64,000 nucleotides of DNA from Candidatus Methylomirabilota bacterium (GTDB lineage: Bacteria > Methylomirabilota > Methylomirabilia > Rokubacteriales > DASRDR01): contig DASYQW010000197.1 in the NCBI GenBank assembly GCA_036005065.1, positions 1-64,000 on the forward strand, written 5' to 3'. The position numbers were made by a program, and so were the translations under genes. The first letter of the stretch is position 1. Each line of letters begins with the position of its first letter. The notes below the pieces were generated by a model that saw only the letters and a list, made by a program, of their open reading frames with translations, did not search any database and had not been told where the DNA came from. This document shows, one piece after another, positions 43,962 through 52,121 of the stretch.

Positions 43962-44561
43962 ATGGCCACGACGGCGGAGCGAGTACGCGAGCTTCGGGAC
44001 AAGACCGGAGCCGGCGTAATGGACTGCAAGGAGGCGCTGGCCGCCTCGCAGGACGACCTCGAGAAGGCGGTCGACTACCTGCGCAAGAAGGGGCTGGCCT
44101 CGGCGGCCAAGCGCGCGCATCGCGAGGCGCGCGACGGCGTGGTGGGGGCGTACATCCATCACGGCGGCAAGCTCGGGGTGCTCGTCGAGGTGAACTGCGA
44201 GACGGACTTCGTGGCCCGTACCGAGCAGTTCCAGGACCTCGTCAAGGTCCTGGCCATGCAGGTGGCAGCCGCCAACCCGACCTACGTGTCGCGGGAGGAG
44301 GTGCCGCCGGCGGTGATCGAGCGCGAGAAGGAGATCTACCGCCAGCAGGTGGCCGACCAGAAGAAGCCGCCCCAGGTACTGGAGAAGATCATCGAGGGGA
44401 AGCTCGCGAAGTTTTACGAGGAGACCTGCCTCCTCGACCAGGCCTACGTCAGGGATCCGAGTGGCAAGACGCGCGTGAAGGACGTCGTCGGCGAGCTCAG
44501 CGCCAAGACGAGCGAGAAGATCGCCGTCCGGCGATTCGCCCGGTTCCAGGTCGGCGAGTAA
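43962..44561 (+). CDS. tsf: Elongation factor Ts (short form)
   Basis: This 199-residue guanine-nucleotide exchange factor for EF-Tu starts VRELRDKTGAGVMDCKEAL, with the TDFV motif (CETDFVARTEQFQDLV). It lacks the second half of the dimerisation module found in the 283-residue E. coli protein, like the short Thermus-type EF-Ts. GAGGAGGAA precedes the ATG. Its TAA stop abuts a family 2 repeat. Confidence 0.95.
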   Translation: MATTAERVRELRDKTGAGVMDCKEALAASQDDLEKAVDYLRKKGLASAAKRAHREARDGVVGAYIHHGGKLGVLVEVNCETDFVARTEQFQDLVKVLAMQVAAANPTYVSREEVPPAVIEREKEIYRQQVADQKKPPQVLEKIIEGKLAKFYEETCLLDQAYVRDPSGKTRVKDVVGELSAKTSEKIAVRRFARFQVGE

Positions 44562-44705
44562 TCTTCGGAGGGGGGCTTTGCCCCCCTCCGACGGCCCTCC
44601 CGGCGGTGGCCGGGCCGGTCTGACCGATGAGCGGCCGGGACGGTGTCCCGGCCGTGGCGGCGACCGGATCGGGCCTGCCTCCTCCAAGGAAGGCCAGGAG
44701 GGAGA
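44562..44705 (+). repeat. Family 2 repeat between tsf and pyrH
   Basis: Directly after the tsf stop: TCTTCGGAGGGGGG-CTTTG-CCCCCCTCCGACGGCC, a second hairpin region CCCGGCGGTGGCCGGG, a third CGGCCGGGAC-GGT-GTCCCGGCCG, then CGGATCGGGCCTGCCTCC. The hairpins fill the whole tsf-pyrH gap, an unusual place for terminator-like structures inside a conserved operon. Confidence 0.75.
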
Positions 44706-45452
44706 GTGGCGGAAGACCAGCCCCGGTACAAGCGGATCCTGCTGAAGCTGTCAGGGGAGGCGCTCGCCGGCGAGCAGGGCTATGGCATCGACCCGCCGGT
44801 CCTCGAGCGCATCGTCGACGAAGTCCGGGGCATCCGCGACCTCGGCGTCGAGATCGCGATCGTGATCGGCGGCGGCAACATCTTCCGCGGGCTGCAAGCC
44901 TCGGCCTCGGGGATGGACCGGGCCTCGGCCGACTACATGGGGATGCTGGCCACGGTCCTCAACGGCCTCGCGCTCCAGAACACGCTCGAGAAGGCGAGGC
45001 TCATGACGCGGCTCCAGTCGGCGATCAACATGCCGGCAGTGGCCGAGCCCTACATCCGACGGCGGGCCATCCGGCACCTCGAAAAGGGCCGGATCGTCAT
45101 CTTCGCCGCCGGCACCGGGAACCCGTTTTTCACGACCGACACCGCGGCCGCGCTGCGCGCCGTCGAGATCGGGGCCGAGGTCATCCTCAAGGCCACCAAA
45201 GTCGACGGCATCTACTCCTCCGATCCTCTCCTCGACCCCCACGCTGAGCTCCTGCCCCGCGTCACCTACATCGAGGTGCTCAACCGGGGGCTGCGCGTCA
45301 TGGACACGACCGCCATCTCGCTGTGCATGGACCACAAGCTGCCCATCGGCGTCTTCAACCTGAACACTTCGGGTAACCTCCGCCGCATCGTGATGGGGGA
45401 GCCCGGCATCGGGTCGTTCGTCGGCGCCAGCGAGGCGCCGCCAGCGAGGTGA
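44706..45452 (+). CDS. pyrH: Uridylate kinase (UMP kinase)
   Basis: This 248-residue enzyme phosphorylates UMP to UDP. It belongs to the amino-acid-kinase fold: [46 protein letters not shown] and [20 protein letters not shown]. The GTG at 44706 with GGAGGGAGA upstream is the start; the open frame beyond it runs through the repeat. frr follows after 4 bases. Confidence 0.95.
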   Translation: MAEDQPRYKRILLKLSGEALAGEQGYGIDPPVLERIVDEVRGIRDLGVEIAIVIGGGNIFRGLQASASGMDRASADYMGMLATVLNGLALQNTLEKARLMTRLQSAINMPAVAEPYIRRRAIRHLEKGRIVIFAAGTGNPFFTTDTAAALRAVEIGAEVILKATKVDGIYSSDPLLDPHAELLPRVTYIEVLNRGLRVMDTTAISLCMDHKLPIGVFNLNTSGNLRRIVMGEPGIGSFVGASEAPPAR

Positions 45453-45456
45453 GATC

Positions 45457-46020
45457 ATGACCTCCACCCAAGCGGTCCACAAGGACGCCGAGGGGCGGAT
45501 GCAGGGCGCGCTCGACACGCTGACCCGGGAGTTCGCGGGAGTGCGAACCGGGCGGGCGACCATCGCGCTCCTGGAGGGAATCCGGGTCGACTACTACAAC
45601 GCGCCCACCCCCGTGAACCAGGTCGCCAGCATCTCGGTGCCCGATTCGCGGACGCTGCTCATCCAGCCGTGGGACGCGAGCGTGTTGTCCAAAATCGAGA
45701 AGGCGATCCAGAAATCCGACCTCGGGCTGACGCCGGCTAACGACGGAAAGCTCATCCGCCTCTCCATCCCGCCGCTCAACGAGGAGCGGCGGAAGCAGCT
45801 CGCCAAGGCCGTGGGCAAGCTCGCCGAGGAGGCCCGGGTGGCGGTGCGGAACATCCGCCGCGAGGCGAAGGACAAGCTCCGCGGGTTGGCCAAGGACAAG
45901 AAGATCTCCGAGGACGACGAGAAGCGAAGCGAGACCGAGCTGCAGAAGCTGACCGACCGGTTCATCCAGCGCGTGGACGAGCTCCTGAAGAAGAAGGAGC
46001 AGGAGATTCTCGAGTTTTGA
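45457..46020 (+). CDS. frr: Ribosome recycling factor
   Basis: This 187-residue protein splits post-termination ribosomes together with EF-G. Seen: [20 protein letters not shown], the [13 protein letters not shown] loop and [21 protein letters not shown] at 45457. uppS starts on its stop codon. Confidence 0.96.
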   Translation: MTSTQAVHKDAEGRMQGALDTLTREFAGVRTGRATIALLEGIRVDYYNAPTPVNQVASISVPDSRTLLIQPWDASVLSKIEKAIQKSDLGLTPANDGKLIRLSIPPLNEERRKQLAKAVGKLAEEARVAVRNIRREAKDKLRGLAKDKKISEDDEKRSETELQKLTDRFIQRVDELLKKKEQEILEF

Positions 46021-46817
46021 CGGCCCCGCCCTCCGGAGGAGAGCGCGGTCCGGGCACCGAGCCGCTGCTGGCGCGAAGCCTCGAAGCCGACGATGCGCTC
46101 CTGGAAGCTGTCCGGGCCCAGCCGCTGCCCCGCCACGTGGCCATCATCATGGACGGCAACGGCCGGTGGGCGGCCGCCCGCAACCTCCCGCGCGTCGCCG
46201 GCCACCGCGAGGGTGTCAAGGCGGCGCGGGCGGCGGTGCGGGCCGCCGGCCGGCTCGGCATCGAGTACCTGACGCTGTACGCCTTCTCCTCCGAGAACTG
46301 GGCCCGGCCGGCCGCCGAGGTGGACTTCCTGATGCGGCTCCTGGAGAGCTCGGTGGACGAGGAGCTGCCCGAGCTCGTGCGGAACAACGTGCGCCTGCGC
46401 ATCCTCGGTGAGACCACCGGCCTCTCCGAGGGCGTTCGCGCGAGCATCGACCGGGCCATGCGGGCGACCGAAGCCAACACGCGCCTGACTCTGCTGATCG
46501 CGCTGAACTACGGGGGACGCCGCGAGCTCACGCGGGCCATTCGCGCCCTCGCCGGTCGGGTGGCGCGCGGGGAGCTCGCGCCGGAAGCCATCGACGAGGC
46601 CGACATCGCGGGGTCGCTCGACACCGCCGGGATTCCCGACCCCGATCTGCTCATCCGCACCAGCGGCGAGTTCCGGCTCTCGAACTTCTTGTTGTGGCAA
46701 GTCGCCTACACCGAGCTCCTGGTCGTGCCGACGCTGTGGCCCGACTTCTCCCCCCGCGACCTCTCTCTCGCCGTGGCCGACTACCAGCGACGGAGCCGCC
46801 GCTTCGGCGGTCTCTGA
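46017..46817 (+). CDS. uppS: Undecaprenyl (isoprenyl) diphosphate synthase
   Basis: This 266-residue cis-prenyltransferase makes the lipid carrier for cell-wall synthesis. The motif [20 protein letters not shown] carries the catalytic Asp; [14 protein letters not shown] and [18 protein letters not shown] are conserved. Only a TTG (46017) overlapping the frr stop gives a start before the conserved core, with GAAGAAGGAGCAGGAG further up. About 30 residues precede the family core. Confidence 0.95.
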   Translation: MTAPPSGGERGPGTEPLLARSLEADDALLEAVRAQPLPRHVAIIMDGNGRWAAARNLPRVAGHREGVKAARAAVRAAGRLGIEYLTLYAFSSENWARPAAEVDFLMRLLESSVDEELPELVRNNVRLRILGETTGLSEGVRASIDRAMRATEANTRLTLLIALNYGGRRELTRAIRALAGRVARGELAPEAIDEADIAGSLDTAGIPDPDLLIRTSGEFRLSNFLLWQVAYTELLVVPTLWPDFSPRDLSLAVADYQRRSRRFGGL

Positions 46818-46845
46818 GAGCCCCGCTACCTGGCCGGGCGGGCGA

Positions 46846-47649
46846 GTGCTCGCTCAGCGCGCTCTCCTCGCGGTCGTCGCCATCCCGCTGATCGTGGCCC
46901 TGGTGTGGCTGGCGCCGGCCTGGCTCTTCGCGGCCTTCGTCCTCGTGCTGGCGCTGGTCGCGCAGTGGGAGCTGTACCGGATGTTCGCCCGGGTCGGTGT
47001 GGCGGCCGAGCAGGCGGCCGGGTTCCTCCTGGGGGGGAGCGTCGTCCTGGCCTTCGCGTTCGGAGGATCGCTGCGGCCCTGGCTGGTGTCGCTGGCGCTC
47101 TCGCTGGCGGTGGCCGGCTGCCTCGCGCTGGGGCTGGGCCGCGGGTCCGGGGTGGCGCCCGACTGGGCGGGCATCGCGCTGACGCTGCTCGGCATCTGCT
47201 ACTGCGCCTGGCTGCTCGGGCACGCGATCTGGCTCCGGGCCCTCCCGGACGGCGCGGCGCTGACGCTCCTCGTCCTGGGGGTGACCTGGTGCGGCGAGAC
47301 CGCCGCCTACTTCGTGGGACGACGCTGGGGCCGGCGCAAGCTCGCGCCGCGGATCAGCCCGGCCAAGACCGTCGAGGGCGCGGTGGCCCAGGTTCTGGTC
47401 TCGGTCGCCGCCGCCCTCCTGACCGTCCGGATGGGTGTGCTCACGCCGTGGCATGCGATCGGGATCGGGCTCACCCTCGGCGTCCTCGCCCAGGTCGGGG
47501 ATCTCACCGAGTCCTTTCTCAAGCGCAGCGCCGAGACGAAAGACGCCAGTCGCTTGCTGCCGGGGCACGGCGGGCTGCTCGATCGATTAGACTCCTTGCT
47601 CTTCAACGTCCCCGCCCTGTATTATTATGTGAAACTTTTTTCCAGCTAG
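46846..47649 (+). CDS. cdsA: Phosphatidate cytidylyltransferase (CDP-diglyceride synthase)
   Basis: This 267-residue membrane enzyme makes CDP-diacylglycerol for phospholipids. It has about eight helices and the signature SFLKRSAETKDASRLLPGHG followed by GLLDRLDSLLF at the C-terminus. SPAKTVEGAVAQV is conserved too. GTG start at 46846. Its TAG stop is one border of repeat copy I. Confidence 0.94.
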   Translation: MLAQRALLAVVAIPLIVALVWLAPAWLFAAFVLVLALVAQWELYRMFARVGVAAEQAAGFLLGGSVVLAFAFGGSLRPWLVSLALSLAVAGCLALGLGRGSGVAPDWAGIALTLLGICYCAWLLGHAIWLRALPDGAALTLLVLGVTWCGETAAYFVGRRWGRRKLAPRISPAKTVEGAVAQVLVSVAAALLTVRMGVLTPWHAIGIGLTLGVLAQVGDLTESFLKRSAETKDASRLLPGHGGLLDRLDSLLFNVPALYYYVKLFSS

Positions 47650-47799
47650 GACCTTTGGTATTGACCGCGCGCGGCGGGATGTCCGGCCGCCGCGGGCATG
47701 GCGGTCCGCTCCGAGCGGCGGCTTTGCCGCCGCCGCGACGGGGGGGCCTCGGGGGGGTCTTCCGAGACCCCCCGAAGAGCTGGCCGCAGTGAGGACTAG
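47646..47799 (-). repeat. Family 1 repeat copy I, CTAG-bounded
   Basis: CTAG (47646-47649) includes the cdsA stop; CTAG (47796-47799) is the other border, just before dxr. Between them: a diverged tail, GCTCCGAGCGGCGGC-TTT-GCCGCCGCCGC and the hairpin GGGGGGGTCTTCCGAGACCC. It splits the conserved cdsA-dxr pair. Confidence 0.82.
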
Positions 47800-47805
47800 T
47801 CGACC

Positions 47806-48981
47806 GTGAAAAGCGTGACCGTGCTCGGGGCGACGGGGTCCGTCGGCCGACGGACTCTCGAGCTGGTCGGCCATTTCCCCGAGGAGTTCAGGATCGCGGG
47901 ACTGGCCGCGCGGGGCTCGAATCTCCCGCTCCTCATCGAGCAGATCCGGCGGCACCGTCCCGACGCGGTGGCCCTCCTCGATGCCGCCGCGGTGGCGGCG
48001 CTCCAGCGGGAGCTGCCGATCCCGCGCCCCGAGCTCTTGGCCGGCCCCGAAGGCCTGGCGGCGCTGGCCGCCGAGGTGAAGGCCGACATCGTCGTCTCGG
48101 CCCTGGTGGGCGGAGCAGGCCTCCTGCCCACGCTGGCCGCGATCCGGGCCGGGCGGACCGTGGGGCTGGCCAACAAGGAGCCGCTGGTCATGGCGGGCGC
48201 CCTGATGACGGCGGCGGCCCGCGAGCACGGCGTGGCCCTCCTGCCGGTCGACTCCGAGCACAGCGCGATTTTCCAGTGCCTGGCCAGCGCCCCGGCCCAC
48301 CAGGTCAAGCGCCTGATCCTGACCGCTTCCGGCGGCCCGTTCGCGGCGGTCTCGCGCGACGCGCTCGAGCAGGTCACGGTGAGCCAGGCCCTCCAGCATC
48401 CGACCTGGCGCATGGGCGCCAAGATCACCATCGACTCGGCGACCCTCATGAACAAGGGGCTCGAGGTCATCGAAGCCCACTGGCTGTTCGGGATGCCCTT
48501 CGACCGCGTCGACGTCGTGGTCCACCCCCAGTCCATCGTCCACTCGATGGTCGAGTTCATCGATGCCTCCGTGCTCGCCCAACTCGGGATGCCGGACATG
48601 GCTGTCCCCATCCTGTACGCTCTGAGCTATCCCGACCGGCTGCCGTGTCCCGCCCCGGCGCTCGATCTGGTCAAGGTCGGCGCCCTGACCTTCCAGGCGC
48701 CCGACCCCACGCGCTTCCCGTGCCTCGCGCTGGCGCGCGAAGCCGGCCTGGCCGGGGGCGCCGCGCCGGTCGCCCTGAACGCGGCCAACGAGGTCGCGGT
48801 GTCGGCGTTCCTCGACGGCCGCTGCGGGTTCATGGACATCCCGCGTCTGATCGCGAGGGCGCTCGACACCCACGCGGGCATGGGGGTGGACAGTCTCGAG
48901 GCGTGCCTGAAGGTCGATGCGATGGTCCGCCGCTGGGCCCAGGCGGCGCTCGGCGGCGGGACCCAGTCGGCGGAGGCGTGA
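47806..48981 (+). CDS. dxr: 1-deoxy-D-xylulose 5-phosphate reductoisomerase
   Basis: This 391-residue NADPH enzyme makes 2-C-methyl-D-erythritol 4-phosphate in the non-mevalonate isoprenoid pathway. Seen: GATGSVGRRTLEL (nucleotide binding), ANKEPLVMAG, PVDSEHSAIFQCL (metal-binding Asp and Glu), TASGGPF and WRMGAKITIDSATLMNKGLE. GTG at 47806. ispG of the same pathway follows rseP. Confidence 0.96.
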   Translation: MKSVTVLGATGSVGRRTLELVGHFPEEFRIAGLAARGSNLPLLIEQIRRHRPDAVALLDAAAVAALQRELPIPRPELLAGPEGLAALAAEVKADIVVSALVGGAGLLPTLAAIRAGRTVGLANKEPLVMAGALMTAAAREHGVALLPVDSEHSAIFQCLASAPAHQVKRLILTASGGPFAAVSRDALEQVTVSQALQHPTWRMGAKITIDSATLMNKGLEVIEAHWLFGMPFDRVDVVVHPQSIVHSMVEFIDASVLAQLGMPDMAVPILYALSYPDRLPCPAPALDLVKVGALTFQAPDPTRFPCLALAREAGLAGGAAPVALNAANEVAVSAFLDGRCGFMDIPRLIARALDTHAGMGVDSLEACLKVDAMVRRWAQAALGGGTQSAEA

Positions 48982-48985
48982 AAGC

Positions 48986-50473
48986 GTGGCGGTGGCCCTC
49001 GCCGGCGTCCTGACCCTCGCGGGTTTCTCCTGGGCGGTGAGCGGCGTGCTCGCCCAGCTCGTCTCGGGGGGCGGCCCGTCGACCGCGGTCACCTACATCG
49101 TGAGCGCCCTGGTCGCCCTGGGCGCGCTCATCTTCATTCACGAACTCGGACACTTCCTGGTGGCGAAGGCGTCGGGGGTCGGGGTGGAGCGCTTTTCGCT
49201 CGGCTTCGGGCCCCGGCTCTGGTCCATGCGTCGCGGCGAGACCGAGTACTGCATCTCGATCGTGCCGCTCGGCGGGTACGTGAAGATGGTCGGGGAGGAG
49301 GCCCACGGCGAAGAGGCGATCCATCCCGCGACCGACGTCCCGCGGGAGGTCCGGACTGATCCGCGGAAGTCCTTCGCCCTCAAGCCGCTCTGGGTCCGAG
49401 CCCTGATCGTGTTCGCCGGACCCGGGATGAACTTCGTCCTGGCCGCCGTCATCTTCTCCTTCATCTTCGCGGCCGTCGGGGTCCCGGTCTTCCCGACCAC
49501 GGTCGGGCGGGTGCTGCCCGAGTCGGCGGCGGCCCAGGCCGGACTCCAGCCGGGCGACGACATCCTGGCGGTGGACGACCGCCCCGTCCGGCACTGGGGC
49601 CAGATCGAGGAGCGCGTGGCGCGCTCCGAAGGCCGGCCGCTGGCGCTGACCGTCTCCCGGGACGGAGTCCGGCGGGCGATGACCGTGACGCCCCGGCGGG
49701 TGCCCGCCCGGACGCCGTTCGGCGAGCCGACCGAGGTCTGGAGCCTGGGGACCGGCCCGTATTTCCCGCCGGTCGTGGGAGAAGTGCAGCCGGGGATGCC
49801 CGCCGCCGAGGCGGGACTCCAGCCCCGCGACCGCATCGTCGCCCTCGACGGCCGACCCGTCGGGACGTGGGACGAGCTGGCCGAGACGATCTCGAAGATG
49901 CCCGGCCGGCCGGTCGCGCTGACCATCGAGCGGAGCGGACAGCGGTTGGAGACCTCGGTCACGCCGCGGGCGGTGACCGAGCGGGATCCGTTGGGCAACG
50001 AGACCCAGGTCGGCCGGATCGGCATCGCCCGGGCATCGTCCCAGACCTTCCTCCGCTCGGATCCGATCACCGCGCTCGGGCAGGGCATCCAGCGGACCTG
50101 GGACGTGACCGCGCTGACGGTGGTGTCGATCTGGAAGCTGGTGACCGGCACCATCCCGGCGTCCAACATCGGCGGGCCGCTCCAGATCAGCATGGCGGCT
50201 GGCCAGCAGGCCCAGCAGGGCTTGGTTGCCTACGCGTTCTTCGTGGCGCTGATCAGCGTGAACCTGGCCATCCTGAACCTGCTGCCGGTCCCGATGCTGG
50301 ACGGCGGCCACCTCCTCTTCTTCGCCATCGAGGGCGTGCAGGGGCGGCCCCTGTCCGTGCGCAAGCGGGAGCTGGCGCAGCAGATTGGCTTGGCCCTCCT
50401 GATGCTCCTGATGGTGTTCGCCCTCTTCAACGACCTCTCGCGGCTGCTGCCCGTCAGCAAGCTGTTCAAATAG
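48986..50473 (+). CDS. rseP: RIP metalloprotease (site-2 protease family)
   Basis: This intramembrane zinc protease carries HELGH (52-56 counting from the GTG at 48986), two PDZ domains (about 165-230 and 255-325) and the C-terminal motif LLPVPMLDGGH. Such enzymes cut anti-sigma factors or other membrane proteins. The first 30-35 residues form an additional hydrophobic segment compared with typical members, so a later GTG (49037 or 49046) could be the true start. It follows dxr by 4 bases. Confidence 0.93.
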   Translation: MAVALAGVLTLAGFSWAVSGVLAQLVSGGGPSTAVTYIVSALVALGALIFIHELGHFLVAKASGVGVERFSLGFGPRLWSMRRGETEYCISIVPLGGYVKMVGEEAHGEEAIHPATDVPREVRTDPRKSFALKPLWVRALIVFAGPGMNFVLAAVIFSFIFAAVGVPVFPTTVGRVLPESAAAQAGLQPGDDILAVDDRPVRHWGQIEERVARSEGRPLALTVSRDGVRRAMTVTPRRVPARTPFGEPTEVWSLGTGPYFPPVVGEVQPGMPAAEAGLQPRDRIVALDGRPVGTWDELAETISKMPGRPVALTIERSGQRLETSVTPRAVTERDPLGNETQVGRIGIARASSQTFLRSDPITALGQGIQRTWDVTALTVVSIWKLVTGTIPASNIGGPLQISMAAGQQAQQGLVAYAFFVALISVNLAILNLLPVPMLDGGHLLFFAIEGVQGRPLSVRKRELAQQIGLALLMLLMVFALFNDLSRLLPVSKLFK

Positions 50474-50481
50474 AGGGATTC

Positions 50482-51600
50482 ATGACGACCACTCCGGTCC
50501 AGCTCGGCCCCCGTCGCCGGGCTCGGCCCCTGCAGCTCGGCAAGGTGGAGGTCGGGGGCGACGCCCTCATCACGGTGCAGTCCATGACCAAGACCGACAC
50601 CCGCAACGTCGAGGCCACCGTCGACCAGATCTGGGCGCTGGAGGCAGCCGGCTGCGAGATCGTGCGGGTCGCGGTGCCGGTCAAAGAGGCGGCCGAGAAG
50701 CTGGCGGCGATCAAGAAGCAGATCCGGATCCCGCTGGTGGCCGACATCCATTTCAACTACAAGCTCGCGCTGAAGGCGCTCGAGCAGGGAGTCGACGGGC
50801 TCCGTCTCAATCCGGGCAACATCGGCGGCAAGCAATTCGTGATGGAGGTCGTCAACCTCGCCAAGGAGCGGCGCATCCCCATCCGCATCGGCGTGAACGC
50901 CGGGTCGCTCGAGAAGGACCTCCTGGCGCGCGACAACGGCCCCACCGCCCGTGGCATGGTCGATTCGGCCCTCCGGCACATCCGGATCCTGGAGGACTGC
51001 GGCTACCCCGAGATGAAGATCTCGCTGAAGGCCTCCGATCCGGCGATGATGATCGAGGCCTACCGGCTGCTGGCCGACCAGGTGGACTACCCGTTCCATC
51101 TCGGCGTCACCGAGGCCGGGACGCCCACGATCGGCGCCATCAAGTCGGCGGTCGGCATCGGGACGCTGCTGGCGGAGGGGATCGGCGACACCATCCGGGT
51201 CTCGCTGTCGGCCGACCCCGTCGAGGAAGTGCGGGTCGGCCTCGAGATCCTGAAGGCCCTCGGGCTCCGGACGCAGGGCATCACCTTCGTCTCCTGCCCG
51301 GGCTGCGGGCGGATGGACGTGGATCTGGTGGGGCTGGCGGCGGCCGTGGAGAAGCGGCTCCAGGGGCTCAACAAGAACGTGCACGTGGCGGTGATGGGGT
51401 GTGAGGTCAACGGTCCCGGCGAGGCGCGGGGCGCCGACGTCGGCGTGGCCGGCGGCCGCGGCATCGGCCTCATCTTCCGCAAGGGCGAGGTCGTGCGGAA
51501 GGTGCCCGAGGCCCAGATCGTGGACGCGTTGTGGGAGGAGGCCCAGATCTTCCTCGCCGAGCAGGAGGCGGCGGAGAAGGCCGTCCGCGCGGACGACTAG
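50482..51600 (+). CDS. ispG: 4-hydroxy-3-methylbut-2-en-1-yl diphosphate synthase
   Basis: This 372-residue [4Fe-4S] enzyme catalyses the penultimate step of the non-mevalonate isoprenoid pathway. Cluster ligands are Cys272 and Cys275 (SCPGCGR), Cys307 (MGCEVNGPGEA) and Glu314. The TIM barrel includes ADIHFNYKLAL and RLNPGNIGG. ATG at 50482 after GAGGGATTC. The reaction needs an external electron donor; a ferredoxin gene is next. Its TAG stop borders repeat copy J. Confidence 0.96.
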   Translation: MTTTPVQLGPRRRARPLQLGKVEVGGDALITVQSMTKTDTRNVEATVDQIWALEAAGCEIVRVAVPVKEAAEKLAAIKKQIRIPLVADIHFNYKLALKALEQGVDGLRLNPGNIGGKQFVMEVVNLAKERRIPIRIGVNAGSLEKDLLARDNGPTARGMVDSALRHIRILEDCGYPEMKISLKASDPAMMIEAYRLLADQVDYPFHLGVTEAGTPTIGAIKSAVGIGTLLAEGIGDTIRVSLSADPVEEVRVGLEILKALGLRTQGITFVSCPGCGRMDVDLVGLAAAVEKRLQGLNKNVHVAVMGCEVNGPGEARGADVGVAGGRGIGLIFRKGEVVRKVPEAQIVDALWEEAQIFLAEQEAAEKAVRADD

Positions 51601-51739
51601 GCGCGTGTCGGAGTAATCAGCGGCCGATGACCCCAATCACGGAATGCGTCGAGTAGCGTCAGAGCGGCGGCTTCGCCGCCGCCACCCTCCTCGGGGGAGG
51701 TTTCGGAGGGGGCCGTGGAGGCCCCCTCCGATGAACTAG
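51597..51739 (-). repeat. Family 1 repeat copy J, CTAG-bounded (subtype with double hairpin)
   Basis: CTAG at both ends (51597-51600, including the ispG stop, and 51736-51739). Tail CGTGTCGGAGTAATCAGCGG, the GCGGCGGC-TTC-GCCGCCGC hairpin, then CTCCTCGGGGGAGG and GGAGGGGGCC-GTGGA-GGCCCCCTCC. The downstream gene starts 5 bases beyond. Confidence 0.85.
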
Positions 51740-51744
51740 GCGGC

Positions 51745-52083
51745 ATGGGTCAGTACGAGAAGCACGTCTTCGTGTGCACGACCGGGAGCACCTGCCCGAC
51801 GCAGGGTGACACCGACGCCTACGTGAAGTACATGCGCGCGGAGATCGCCAAGGCGGGCCTCCACGTCCAGATTCGGATCAACAAATCGGGCTGCTTCTCC
51901 CAGTGCGGCAACGGCCCGATGATCGTCGTCTATCCGGAAGACGTCTGGTACGCCGGGATCCGAGCCGAGGACCTGCCGGAGATCGTCCAGTCCCACCTCA
52001 TCGGAGGGAAGCCCGTCGAGCGCCTCCGCTACCGCCCGGGCAAGCCCGGTCCCAACGTCATCGTCGCCAAAGACAGGCACTGA
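51745..52083 (+). CDS. Thioredoxin-like [2Fe-2S] ferredoxin
   Basis: This 112-residue protein has the fold of Shethna-type and NuoE-like ferredoxins, with cluster cysteines Cys11, Cys17, Cys50 and Cys54 (VCTTGSTCPTQG and KSGCFSQCGNGP) and IVVYPEDVWYAGI. It is a one-electron carrier. Position directly after ispG suggests, but does not prove, that it supplies electrons to that enzyme. The ATG at 51745 is chosen because family homology starts there. Confidence 0.93.
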   Translation: MGQYEKHVFVCTTGSTCPTQGDTDAYVKYMRAEIAKAGLHVQIRINKSGCFSQCGNGPMIVVYPEDVWYAGIRAEDLPEIVQSHLIGGKPVERLRYRPGKPGPNVIVAKDRH

Positions 52084-52121
52084 GTCTCCGGCTCTCACTG
52101 CGCACCCCTCCCGCGACTGCC

